Source of the DNA: Marinobacter orientalis
GTDB lineage: Bacteria; Pseudomonadota; Gammaproteobacteria; Pseudomonadales; Oleiphilaceae
Reading direction: 5' to 3'
Length of the DNA stretch: 64,000 nt
Assembly: GCF_004792665.1 (NCBI RefSeq)
Contig: NZ_SRZX01000001.1
Coordinates: 1,178,001-1,242,000 of the forward strand
The first letter of the stretch is position 1. Each line of letters starts with the position of its first letter. Below, piece by piece: positions 8,377 to 17,026 of the stretch. The notes under the pieces are model-generated. The model had not been told where the DNA came from. It saw only the letters and a program-made list of their open reading frames with translations, and ran no database searches. Position numbers and translations under genes: made by a program.

Positions 8377-10422
8377 ATGAACAACCCGTTACTGACCGAC
8401 GACCTGTTGCCAAGGTTTGACCATGTTCGCACCGAACACATGGAACCGGCAATCGACCAGATTCTCAGCGAAAATCGCATGAAGATCTCGCAAATAGCGC
8501 AGCAGGACGATCCCACGTGGGCAACCCTGGCGCAACCGATGCAGGCCACCGAGGACCGCCTCGAGCGTGCTTGGTCGGTGATTTCTCATCTGAACGGGGT
8601 GATGAACAATGATGATCTGCGCAAGGTGTACAAGAACTGCCTGGAAAAGCTCACCGAATACAGCACCGAGCTGAGCCAGAACGCAGAACTCTGCGAGGCC
8701 TACAAGAAGCTGGCGGCCAGTGACGAGTTTGGCGAACTGAACGAAGCCCAGCGCAAGTCGGTGGAAAATACGCTACGGGATTTCCATCTCGGTGGTGTCG
8801 ATCTGCCGGCGGAGAAGAAAAAGCAGTACGCGGATCTTTCCATGGAGCTGTCGGAACTGTCCAACCGCTTCAGTGACAACGTACTGGATGCCACCCAGCA
8901 CTGGTTCAAGCACATCACCGACGTGGAAGACCTGGCGGGCGTTCCCGAGTCTGCGCTTGAGGGTGCAAAACAGGCAGCGCAACAGAAGGATCTTGACGGC
9001 TATGTTATTACTCTGGACTTCCCCAGCTTCTATCCGGTACTGACCTATTGCGACAATCGCGAGCTGCGTCGTGAAGTCTATGAGGCATTCGCTACCCGGG
9101 CCTCCGACATGGGGCCCGATGCCGGTACCTGGGATAACACACCAGTGATGGCAGAGATTCTCAAGCGCCGTCACGCCATGGCAAAACTGCTTGGCTTCAA
9201 CAACTACGCCGAGCGCTCCCTGGCTGCCAAAATGGCGCGCAGCGTCGACGAGGTGCTGGACTTCCTGAACCAGCTGGCGGCCAAGTCCAGGCCCATGGCC
9301 GAGCGGGAATTTGCCGAACTGAAGGCGTTTGCCAAAGACACCCACGATATCGAAGACCTGCAAGCCTGGGACATTGGCTACTACGGCGAGAAGCTGCGAC
9401 ACGACCGCTACGACATTTCCCCGGAAACCCTGCGCCCCTGGTTCCCCGTCGACAAAGTGGTGCCCGGACTGTTTGCCGTTGCCGAGAAACTGTTCGACGT
9501 TCAGATTGAAGCGAAACCCGAGGTGGAAACCTGGCATCCGGACGCCACGGCGTACTGCATCAGCCGTAACGGCGAGCCTCTGGCCTGGTTCTATCTTGAC
9601 CTGTTCGCCCGCCAGGGCAAGCGTGGTGGCGCCTGGATGGCGGACTGCCGGGTACGTTGGCGCAACCTGCGCGGCCAGCTCCAGTTACCGGTGGCCTTCC
9701 TGACCTGTAACTTCACACCGCCGGTGAACGGCAAACCGTCGTTGCTGACCCACGACGAGGTGACCACCCTGTTCCACGAATTCGGCCATGGCCTGCATCA
9801 CATGCTGACCCAGGTGGATGTGCTGGACGTGTCCGGTATCAACGGCGTGGCCTGGGACGCGGTGGAACTGCCGTCCCAGTTCCTGGAAAACTGGTGCTGG
9901 AACCCGGATTCCCTGGCCCTGATCGCTTCCCATTACGAAACCGGCGAGCCGTTGCCGGAGGATCTGCTGCAAAAGATGCTGGCGGCCAGGAACTTCCAGT
10001 CCGGCATGGCCATGGTGCGGCAACTGGAGTTCTCGCTGTTCGACTTCCGCCTGCACGCGGAATTTACCGACGAAGCACCCACCAACCCGCTGGAGATGCA
10101 TCGCAAGGTGCGTAGCGAGATAGCAGTAGTGGAAGCACCGACGTTCAACCGCTTCCCCAACAGCTTCTCCCACATTTTCTCCGGCGGCTACGCCGCAGGC
10201 TATTACAGCTACAAGTGGGCCGAAGTACTGGCGGCGGATGCCTTCTCTCTGTTCGAAGAGCGCGGCATCTTCGACCCGGAAACCGGCAAGGCGTTTTTGC
10301 AGAACATCTTGGAAAAAGGCGGCTCGCAAGAGCCCATGGAGTTGTTCAAGGCATTCCGCGGGCGCGAGCCGGCAGTGGATGCATTGTTGAAGCAGAACGG
10401 CATTACGGATGAGGCTGCGTGA
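8377..10422 (+). CDS. prlC: Oligopeptidase A (M3 family zinc metallopeptidase)
   Basis: Cytosolic thimet-type oligopeptidase that degrades short peptides, including cleaved signal peptides. Length 681 residues, as expected. The zinc motif HEFGH is at residues 467-471 within TTLFHEFGHGLHHML, with the third ligand in the downstream DAVELPSQFLENW segment typical of M3 enzymes. ATG 8377 has a GGGGA ribosome site. The YheV-like gene 132 bp downstream is probably co-transcribed, as in Pseudomonas; the gap holds REP-like repeats. Confidence 0.96.
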   Translation: MNNPLLTDDLLPRFDHVRTEHMEPAIDQILSENRMKISQIAQQDDPTWATLAQPMQATEDRLERAWSVISHLNGVMNNDDLRKVYKNCLEKLTEYSTELSQNAELCEAYKKLAASDEFGELNEAQRKSVENTLRDFHLGGVDLPAEKKKQYADLSMELSELSNRFSDNVLDATQHWFKHITDVEDLAGVPESALEGAKQAAQQKDLDGYVITLDFPSFYPVLTYCDNRELRREVYEAFATRASDMGPDAGTWDNTPVMAEILKRRHAMAKLLGFNNYAERSLAAKMARSVDEVLDFLNQLAAKSRPMAEREFAELKAFAKDTHDIEDLQAWDIGYYGEKLRHDRYDISPETLRPWFPVDKVVPGLFAVAEKLFDVQIEAKPEVETWHPDATAYCISRNGEPLAWFYLDLFARQGKRGGAWMADCRVRWRNLRGQLQLPVAFLTCNFTPPVNGKPSLLTHDEVTTLFHEFGHGLHHMLTQVDVLDVSGINGVAWDAVELPSQFLENWCWNPDSLALIASHYETGEPLPEDLLQKMLAARNFQSGMAMVRQLEFSLFDFRLHAEFTDEAPTNPLEMHRKVRSEIAVVEAPTFNRFPNSFSHIFSGGYAAGYYSYKWAEVLAADAFSLFEERGIFDPETGKAFLQNILEKGGSQEPMELFKAFRGREPAVDALLKQNGITDEAA

Positions 10423-10440
10423 GTTGAATGGAAACCGGGT

Positions 10441-10528
10441 TTGTCGGATTACGGCCTGTGGCCTAATCCGACCTACGAAAGGCTCGAGTTCACGGTAGGT
10501 CGGATCAGGCGAAGCCGTAATCCGACAA
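10441..10528. repeat. REP-like inverted pair (TGTCGGATTACG...AATCCGACCTAC)
   Basis: Two head-to-head units, 10441-10476 and 10495-10528, share TTGTCGGATTACGG and its complement. Each is itself palindromic (GTCGGATTA / TAATCCGAC), and the two together can form a long hairpin. This is the same type as the unit at 45931-45964 and is comparable to REP/BIME elements of other gammaproteobacteria. Confidence 0.85.
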
Positions 10529-10554
10529 TCAAAGTCCTACAGGCGGAGTAACCC

Positions 10555-10806
10555 ATGCCTACCCCAAAACGCTTCATCGCCGGCGCTGTCTGCCCCCGCT
10601 GTGCGGAGATGGACAAAATCATGATGTTCACCACCGACGACGATGACCAGGTCCGCGAATGCGTGGCCTGCGGTTTCACCGACGCGGTGTCCGACACGCC
10701 GCCAGCTCCGGCCAACCCGGAACTGCAAACCCGCGTCAACAAGCGCAGCAACGAGGACGACCACACCGTCAAGCAGGTGGTGTTCTTTTCTTCCGGGGAC
10801 GACTGA
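10555..10806 (+). CDS. YheV-family putative zinc ribbon protein
   Basis: An 83-residue soluble protein with two cysteine pairs (CPRC at residues 13-16 and CVAC near 37-40), consistent with a zinc ribbon. A conserved-looking tail (HTVKQVVFF) follows. It lies after prlC in the same orientation, a pairing also seen in Pseudomonas. Function unknown. Confidence 0.82.
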   Translation: MPTPKRFIAGAVCPRCAEMDKIMMFTTDDDDQVRECVACGFTDAVSDTPPAPANPELQTRVNKRSNEDDHTVKQVVFFSSGDD

Positions 10807-10851
10807 CTCTGGAGATTGCCCTCTTTTTGTAGCCTGCTGGTTGGGGGGCCT

Positions 10852-10940
10852 GGAGGGCGTCGTGGTGCTTTCTTCTGGGAAAAAGAACTCGCTTGCGCTC
10901 AGACACCTTTTTCCCGGCAGAAAGCACCCCAACACCCTCC
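10852..10940 (-). repeat. Hairpin repeat copy R1 (GTGTCTGAGCG family)
   Basis: Inverted repeat with arms GGTGCTTTCT / AGAAAGCACC and GGGAAAAAG / CTTTTTCCC plus outer GGAGGG / CCCTCC. The apical loop at 10885-10907 is the reverse complement of the family core GTGTCTGAGCG..AGCGAGTT. In this copy the tip reads GCGCAAGC rather than GCGAAGC. It lies in the 347-bp gap between yheV and the antiporter gene, possibly acting as a terminator. Confidence 0.85.
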
Positions 10941-11017
10941 GGTTTAAACCACAGGGATATCGCGGTAAGGAACAATCAAATAATGTGTCCCTGGCGCTAT
11001 CTTTGGAGTTAGTTCGT

Positions 11018-11106
11018 GAGGGGGCAGGGGGATTTTTACTCGCCAGAAATGGGTGTCTGAGCGCAGCGAGTTCCATTTCAAGAGCAAAAACTCCCCCTGC
11101 CCCCTC
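11018..11106 (+). repeat. Hairpin repeat copy R2 (GTGTCTGAGCG family)
   Basis: Outer arms GAGGGGGCAGGGGGA (11018-11032) and TCCCCCTGCCCCCTC (11092-11106) pair over 15 bp without mismatch. The core GTGTCTGAGCGcAGCGAGTT lies at 11053-11072. It occupies the same convergent gap as R1 but has a different arm sequence. The remainder of 10807-11153 shows no gene. Confidence 0.88.
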
Positions 11107-11153
11107 GCAGCCCCCAATCCACGCAGGCTATGAACAGCAGGCAACTCCGAGCC

Positions 11154-12476
11154 TCAAAGAACCATAGCCGCCACCCAGCCAAAGCCCAGCAACGGCAGGT
11201 TGTAGTGCAGGAACGTCGGCACCACCGTGTCCCAGATGTGGTTGTGCTGGCCGTCGACGTTGAGGCCGGCAGTTGGGCCGAGGGTTGAATCGGAAGCCGG
11301 GGAACCGGCATCGCCCAGGGCGCCGGCGGTGCCTACCAGGGCCACGATCGCCAGGGGACTGAATCCCAGCTCCAGGGCCAGGGGTACGTACAGGGCTGCA
11401 ATGATGGGGATGGTGGAAAACGACGAGCCGATACCCATGGTGATCAGCAGGCCCACCACCAGCATCAGCAATGCCGCCAGCGCCTTGTTGTCGCCGATGG
11501 TGGCAACCGAACCCTGCACCAGGGTGGCGATCTCGCCGGTTTCACGCATCACTTCGGCAAAACCGGAAGCGGCGATGATGATGAAGCCGATCATCGCCAG
11601 CATTTTCATGCCTTCGGTGAACAGGTCATCGGCCTCTTTCCATTTCACTACGCCGGACAGGTTGAACAGGACAAAGCCCGCCAGTGCACCGAGAATCATC
11701 GAACCCAGCCACAGCTGCACCACGAAGGCCGCCACAATGGCCACCAGAGCCATCAGCAGTGTGCCGCGGTTATATTTCACATCCACCCGTTCGGTACGGG
11801 CGATAGCGTCCAGGTTGTAGTGCCGGTCGCCGCGATAGCTGAAGAACACCGCCACCAGCAGGCCACAGAGCATGCCCAGGGCCGGCAGGGCCATGGCAGA
11901 CATGACGTTGAGGCCGGTGGCATCGATGCCGTTCTCATCCACGTTTGCCAGCAGGATTTCATTAAGGTAGATGCCGCCAAATCCCACGGGCAGGAACATG
12001 TACGGGGTAATCAGGCCGAAGGTCAGTACACAGGCGACCAGGCGGCGGTCCATGTTCAGTCTGGCCATGACGTACAGCAGTGGCGGCACCACCAGCGGGA
12101 TGAAGGCGATGTGGATTGGCAGGATGTTCTGGGACGACATGGCGATCGCCAGCAGCAGGCCGATGATCAGCAAACGGATACCGCCTGCGGCCTTGCCGTC
12201 ATCCTGCCGACCCACCAGGGCCAGCGCTTTATCCGCCAGGGCGTGGGCGAGGCCGGATTTGCCGATGGCGACAGCGAATGCGCCGAGGGTGGCGTAGGCC
12301 AGGGCGACGGTGGCGCCACCTCCGAGGCCTTCGTTAAACGCGGCAATGGTAGCGTCCAGTGACAGGCCGCTGATCAGGCCGCCGGCGACGGCGCCGATGA
12401 TAAGGGCAACAACAACATGGATGCGGCATAAACTCAGGACGAGCATGATCGCTACCGCAGCAACAACGGCATTCAT
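11154..12476 (-). CDS. Na+/H+ antiporter family (NhaC-like) membrane protein
   Basis: A 440-residue polytopic inner-membrane protein of the ion transporter superfamily, about 11-12 hydrophobic segments. Signatures include [45 protein letters not shown] and [18 protein letters not shown], the last typical of the Na+/H+ antiporter family proteins related to NhaC. The substrate may be a cation or an organic solute such as an amino acid, and the sequence alone does not decide. The start is ATG 12476. Confidence 0.8.
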   Translation of the reverse strand: MNAVVAAVAIMLVLSLCRIHVVVALIIGAVAGGLISGLSLDATIAAFNEGLGGGATVALAYATLGAFAVAIGKSGLAHALADKALALVGRQDDGKAAGGIRLLIIGLLLAIAMSSQNILPIHIAFIPLVVPPLLYVMARLNMDRRLVACVLTFGLITPYMFLPVGFGGIYLNEILLANVDENGIDATGLNVMSAMALPALGMLCGLLVAVFFSYRGDRHYNLDAIARTERVDVKYNRGTLLMALVAIVAAFVVQLWLGSMILGALAGFVLFNLSGVVKWKEADDLFTEGMKMLAMIGFIIIAASGFAEVMRETGEIATLVQGSVATIGDNKALAALLMLVVGLLITMGIGSSFSTIPIIAALYVPLALELGFSPLAIVALVGTAGALGDAGSPASDSTLGPTAGLNVDGQHNHIWDTVVPTFLHYNLPLLGFGWVAAMVL

Positions 12477-12588
12477 GGCAGACTCCGGGACATCAGAAAT
12501 GGCTTTTAGCGCCCTGCAGCAGGGGGCCGTTCAGGAAAGCGCGCTAATGTGCCGGAAATGGATGCTGCAGTCAAAGCCGGGATTGCCG

Positions 12589-12819
12589 TTACTCGTCGCC
12601 CACGTAGACAAAACGCGGAACCTGTTCGCCGGCCATTTCCACGGTTTCACGGAACATCGCCAGTGGTCTTACCCACAGGCTGTAATCACCGTAGAGGCAG
12701 CGGTAGACCACCATCTGCTCTTCGGTTTCGCTGTGCCGGGCCACACCGATGACGTCGTAGTCCATGCCCTTGTAGTGGCGGTATCGGCCAGGACGGAGTT
12801 CCGGTTTCTTGTCGGGCAT
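12589..12819 (-). CDS. DUF1653 family protein
   Basis: A 76-residue protein matching the DUF1653 pattern (GRYRHYKGMDYDVIGVARHSE, then VVYRCLYG, then LWVRPLAMF). Family function is unknown, and the fold is probably a small beta-barrel. It lies in the same orientation as the antiporter gene, 112 bp upstream of it. Confidence 0.87.
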   Translation of the reverse strand: MPDKKPELRPGRYRHYKGMDYDVIGVARHSETEEQMVVYRCLYGDYSLWVRPLAMFRETVEMAGEQVPRFVYVGDE

Positions 12820-12954
12820 TGTATGCTTCTCCAGAAATAGCCGATGACCACGTGTCTGTGCGGGGCGTTGTAGCGATTGATTGCTGGCTTTGTCAGTCTA
12901 GTTAGTTTTCGGGTTCCGGGACAGCGGCACCCTGACGGTTACCGCTTTTCAGCC

Positions 12955-13341
12955 TCAGTTCTTCAGCTTGTAACGACCTGGCCCGAGAAATATCACGGCA
13001 ACCGCGATAAACAGGAAGAAACCCTGCAACTCCAGTGCCCAGCCTCCATTGTTTCCCAGAGCCATCAGCTCATGGCTGTGCACCAGTGCTATAGCGACCA
13101 GCATGTTGAAGGCAATGAGCAATGCACCAATGCGGGTCTGGTAGCCAAGGATGACCATCAGCGGCGCCAGTAACTCGCCGATCAGTACACCCCATGCGAA
13201 GAATGCCGGTATATTGTGGCTGGCCAGTTCCCCTTCTATGAAGCCGACGCCATGGAAAAGCTTGGCAACACCGTGAAACAGCAACAGGCCACCAAGAGTG
13301 AGGCGAACAATCAGTTTTCCAAGGTCTGCATTTTCCAGCAA
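12955..13341 (-). CDS. DoxX family membrane protein
   Basis: A 128-residue protein with four hydrophobic segments and DoxX/SURF4-type signatures (RLTLGGLLLFHGVAKL near the N-terminus and GELLAPLMVILGYQTR mid-protein). Related proteins sit in the inner membrane and have been linked to respiratory or redox functions. No specific role can be assigned. Confidence 0.85.
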   Translation of the reverse strand: MLENADLGKLIVRLTLGGLLLFHGVAKLFHGVGFIEGELASHNIPAFFAWGVLIGELLAPLMVILGYQTRIGALLIAFNMLVAIALVHSHELMALGNNGGWALELQGFFLFIAVAVIFLGPGRYKLKN

Positions 13342-13412
13342 CGTCTTTCTCCCGTTGGGTAAGGATCACGGATAAGCGCGCAAGCTTAAACGGTTTCCGG
13401 CCAGACTCAAAG

Positions 13413-14060
13413 TTACAGGCCTGTTCCCAGGGAGAGACGTATGTGATTACGGACCAGCAGGTTTTCCCAGTAGTGTTTCATCCAGTCCCATGCAGCGTTC
13501 CTTGTCTGCTCCACGAATGGATCCAGATTCAGTTCGTAATAATCCGGCGTACCGGCAATCTGCAGGACGGTAACCGTGATTGAATGATCCAGTTCATTGG
13601 CGAAGGGTTCGCCGATCAGTTGATGGGCAAGCAGGTTGGCTCTGGTTGCCTCTACATCCACCAGTTCGCCGGCACGGGTTGAGCGATTGTTTTCGTACAT
13701 CTCCTCCATCAGACGATGGCAGAGGTAGGCGCGGATGAGCAGCCCGTCAAGGCCATCGTAACGCACCAGCAGTACGGAGGGCTGGGTGAAATAGCCGATG
13801 GCGGCGTTTACGAAGGGTGCAAAAAGCTCTGCCTTGCCGGCTTCCCTGGCGCAGGCTTCCACACACTCGATCAGCCGCGGGGCCATTTCAATGTACTCGA
13901 CAGCAAACTGAAACAGGCAGGTGGCAGGCTGATAGCCCTCGATCGTGATTGTGGCAGGCAATGACGCCGCCCTCTCCCGCATCTGCTCGAGAAAGGTGCC
14001 GGAGCGGGCTTCCTGCCTGCGTGCCTGGTCAATAATGTCGAGAACAACCTTTGGAGTCAT
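13413..14060 (-). CDS. Conserved-looking hypothetical protein
   Basis: I do not recognise this 215-residue, mostly helical, soluble protein. The ORF can be read upstream to 14288, but that would overlap the MATE gene end. The internal ATG 14060 (MTPKVVLDII) gives a natural start and leaves a 202-bp gap, although no clear Shine-Dalgarno is visible. Coding-like composition and length support a real gene. The C-terminal half contains WDWMKHYWENLLVRNH. Confidence 0.6.
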   Translation of the reverse strand: MTPKVVLDIIDQARRQEARSGTFLEQMRERAASLPATITIEGYQPATCLFQFAVEYIEMAPRLIECVEACAREAGKAELFAPFVNAAIGYFTQPSVLLVRYDGLDGLLIRAYLCHRLMEEMYENNRSTRAGELVDVEATRANLLAHQLIGEPFANELDHSITVTVLQIAGTPDYYELNLDPFVEQTRNAAWDWMKHYWENLLVRNHIRLSLGTGL

Positions 14061-14262
14061 TTCAGGAGATGCCGGTCTCTGAACGGATTGGGGTCGCAAG
14101 GCGCCTCCCCTTATACACGTGGGGTCATCAGGATCACTGGGAAGCGGCTGGCCACCGCAACATGCCTGCTTTTCCCACAAGTGTAGACGAGTTTTGGCAG
14201 GCTGCTGTGGCGTCCACATTAAAACCTGAGCAGGCTGCTGGCGAACTGGTTGCGCCGGGCGC

Positions 14263-15597
14263 TTACTGTTCCGAAAACCAGCGATCATGTCGCGAATGGC
14301 TCACAAAAAGCAGTCCCATGGTGATCGCCCGTGCCAGCATCAGGCAGATCAGGGAGAACCAGAGTCCGTGGTTGCCCCAGCCTGTGGTCAGCCACCACAC
14401 CGGCAGAAACACCACCAGAGCGGAGAACAGCATGGTGTTCTGCATGTCCCGGGTACGGGTGGCGCCAATGAAAACGCCGTCCAGCAGAAAGCCCCACACC
14501 GAAGCCAGTGGCAGCATCCACAGCCAGGGCAAATAGACCCGGGCGGTGGTGCGCACTTCTTCTATGCCTGTCAGCAGGCTGATCATGAAGCCTCCACCAA
14601 GTACAAATGCCACCGTAAACAGTATCGACCCCCACAAGGACCAGCGGAAAGCCACCCGGAACACCTGACCGAACTGCTGGCGGCTGTTTTTCCCTACAGC
14701 TTCGCCAATCAGTGCCTCGGCGGCATTGGCAAAGCCATCCAGGCCATTGGATATTACCAGCAGAAAAGTAATCAGTACCGCGTTGGCCGCCAGTATGGTG
14801 TCGCCCTGCCGTGCTCCCTGGGCGGTAAAAAACGCCAGTACCAGAAGCAGGGCGATCGTACGCACCATGATGTAACGGTTGACCTGCAGTATTCTCAGGT
14901 AGTCGCTCAGCTGGCCGAACAGTTTACGGCTGAAGCCCTGGCCGGCCGGCATCCGCAGCAGCACCATACGGAAGCCGATGGCCGCTGCTGAATATTCGGC
15001 CATAACCGTAGCCATGGCGACACCGCGGCTATTCCAGCCGAAGCCGGTGACAAACAGTATGTCCAGAATAATGTTGAGCCCGTTAGCCGCGATCAGCATG
15101 ACCATCGGTCCCCTGGGCAGCTGGGTGCCGATCAGCCAGCCTACCAGGGTGTACTGGCAGAGCACCGCCGGGGCACTCCAGATCCGGATGCTGGCGTATT
15201 CCGCGGCAAGCGTTGCAACCCGTTCACTGGGGTTCATCAGCTCCAGACCCAGGCGGATCAGGGGCTGGTGGAGCAGAATCAGCAACAGCCCGATTCCGCT
15301 AGCGAGCAATATTGAGCGCAGTAACAGCGCAATCTGCGCGAATTCATCGCGTTTTCCCCAGGCCTGGGCTGCAAGGCCCGTTGTACCCATGCGCATGAAG
15401 CCGAAGGTCCAGTACAGAATGCTGAACAGGTTTGCGCCGACGGCAACGGCACCCAGGTATTCCGGCGTGTTGAGATGACCGAGCACCGCGGTATCCACCA
15501 GTCCCAGAAGCGGCACAGTGAGGTTTGTAAGCATCAGGGGCCAGGCCAGCGCCCAGAGCCGACGGTCGGTGGTGGCCAGTTGCGGGGACGATTCCAC
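14263..15597 (-). CDS. MATE family efflux transporter, DinF-like
   Basis: Cation-coupled multidrug/toxin antiporter with 12 predicted membrane segments, 444 residues. The N-terminal VPLLGLVDTAVLGHL and MRMGTTGLAAQAWG closely match the DinF branch of MATE proteins. The start is GTG 15597, preceded only by a distant AAGGAA, so a slightly different start is possible. It is not next to lexA as dinF is in E. coli. Confidence 0.9.
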   Translation of the reverse strand: MESSPQLATTDRRLWALAWPLMLTNLTVPLLGLVDTAVLGHLNTPEYLGAVAVGANLFSILYWTFGFMRMGTTGLAAQAWGKRDEFAQIALLLRSILLASGIGLLLILLHQPLIRLGLELMNPSERVATLAAEYASIRIWSAPAVLCQYTLVGWLIGTQLPRGPMVMLIAANGLNIILDILFVTGFGWNSRGVAMATVMAEYSAAAIGFRMVLLRMPAGQGFSRKLFGQLSDYLRILQVNRYIMVRTIALLLVLAFFTAQGARQGDTILAANAVLITFLLVISNGLDGFANAAEALIGEAVGKNSRQQFGQVFRVAFRWSLWGSILFTVAFVLGGGFMISLLTGIEEVRTTARVYLPWLWMLPLASVWGFLLDGVFIGATRTRDMQNTMLFSALVVFLPVWWLTTGWGNHGLWFSLICLMLARAITMGLLFVSHSRHDRWFSEQ

Positions 15598-15668
15598 GAG
15601 GTTGGAAAAAGTTCCTTCTTTTGATGGATTAATGGCTACCGGACTTTCGCATTTTTTTGATCTGTGTC

Positions 15669-15674
15669 TATACT
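15669..15674 (+). promoter_or_regulatory. Possible -10 element of the cox operon
   Basis: TATACT at 15669-15674 lies about 120 bp upstream of the chosen coxB start, with only a weak -35 (TTTCGC). It is in the 200-bp intergenic region between the MATE gene and coxB, which also contains an AT-rich tract (CATTTTTTTGATC). Weak evidence. Confidence 0.3.
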
Positions 15675-15797
15675 AGATTCTGAAATATCCATAGCAGACT
15701 TCCACTCTGACTCGAATGGTGTGTGCGAGCACCGTCCGTAATAGAGGGATTAGACGCAAAATCCGACAAGAATAACACTCTGTGGAGACACAGTATT

Positions 15798-16922
15798 ATG
15801 CGCGTGCACGCTAAGCGGGCAGGTGTCCTGTTGGGCGGACTTATGGCACCAGCGTTGTCCACTGCGGACTGGACGCTGAACATGAGTCCCGGGGTCACCG
15901 GTACCAGTAACGATATTTTCAGCCTTCACATGACCATTCTCTGGATCTGCGTCGTTATTGGCGTTGTGGTCTTCGGGATCATGTTCTGGTCAATTTTTGC
16001 CCACCGCAAGTCCCCGGACCGTAAGCCGGCCAACTTCCACGAAAATACGCTCGTCGAAATCCTCTGGACCATCATACCGCTGGTGATTCTTGTGGTGATG
16101 GCCATTCCGGCCACCGCTACCCTTGTTGATATGTACGACACCACTGAAGCCGATGTCGATATCAAGGTTACCGGCTACCAGTGGCGCTGGAAATACGACT
16201 ATATCAATGATGATTTTGGATACTTCTCCAACATCAGTACCAGCGACGATGAGATCTATAACCGCACCGAAAAGTCCGAGAACTACCTCCTCGATGTCGA
16301 CAACCCGATGGTGGTTCCCGTGGGCGCCAAGGTTCGCCTGCTGCTTACCGCGAACGATGTTATCCACTCGTGGTGGGTACCCGAGTTCGGCATTAAAAAG
16401 GATGCCATTCCCGGCTTTATTAACGAGGCCTGGACCAGGGTCGATGAGCCCGGTATTTATCGGGGCCAGTGCACCGAGCTATGCGGCGTGAAACACGGCT
16501 TTATGCCGGTCGTGGTAAAAGCGGTTCCGCAGGACGAATACGATGACTGGGTGGCCGAGCAGAAAGAAGCCGCCCAGCGTGAGCGCGAACTGACCCAGAA
16601 AGACTGGACCATGGAAGAGCTGATGGAGCGTGGCGAGAAGGCCTATGCCAGTGCCTGTGCATCCTGTCACCAGGCAGACGGCAGCGGCTCGCCTCCGGCG
16701 TTCCCGGCACTCAAGGGAAGTCAGATTGCCCTGGAGGATATGGATGCGCACCTGGATGTGGTAGTGAACGGTGTGTCCGGAACCGCGATGCAGGCCTTCG
16801 GGGACCAGCTTAGCGAGGTGGATCTGGCGGCTGTTATTACCTATGAGCGTAATGCCTGGGGTAACGACACCGGTGAAATGGTGACGCCGAAAGAAGTGTT
16901 TGAATACAAGAATCAGGAATGA
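15798..16922 (+). CDS. coxB: Cytochrome c oxidase subunit II with C-terminal cytochrome c domain (caa3 type)
   Basis: Periplasm-facing subunit that receives electrons at CuA. From ATG 15798 (GGAG upstream) it has 374 residues: a signal or first hydrophobic segment, two membrane helices (about residues 35-60 and 80-100), a cupredoxin CuA domain with C225, C229, H233 and M236 in CTELCGVKHGFM, and a fused class I cytochrome c domain with CASCH at 287-291. The fusion marks a caa3-type oxidase. The ORF can be read from 15723, but that stretch lacks signal-peptide character. Confidence 0.95.
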   Translation: MRVHAKRAGVLLGGLMAPALSTADWTLNMSPGVTGTSNDIFSLHMTILWICVVIGVVVFGIMFWSIFAHRKSPDRKPANFHENTLVEILWTIIPLVILVVMAIPATATLVDMYDTTEADVDIKVTGYQWRWKYDYINDDFGYFSNISTSDDEIYNRTEKSENYLLDVDNPMVVPVGAKVRLLLTANDVIHSWWVPEFGIKKDAIPGFINEAWTRVDEPGIYRGQCTELCGVKHGFMPVVVKAVPQDEYDDWVAEQKEAAQRERELTQKDWTMEELMERGEKAYASACASCHQADGSGSPPAFPALKGSQIALEDMDAHLDVVVNGVSGTAMQAFGDQLSEVDLAAVITYERNAWGNDTGEMVTPKEVFEYKNQE

Positions 16923-17026
16923 TTAACCGGGTGGCCGTCGACGTGTGTTTTCTGGCCACCCCTTCCAATTTCGCCAGACTAATGACATCACCAGCCAGAA
17001 CAACAAGGCGGTAACGGGGGTTTTTC

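Noticed and set aside
10643..11167. Open frames through hairpin repeats (also 23994-24221, 24193-24417, 28136-28468, 29676-29891)
   Set aside because: They read through the repeat cores and differ between copies. The similar short peptides arise from the shared loop sequence, not from a gene.
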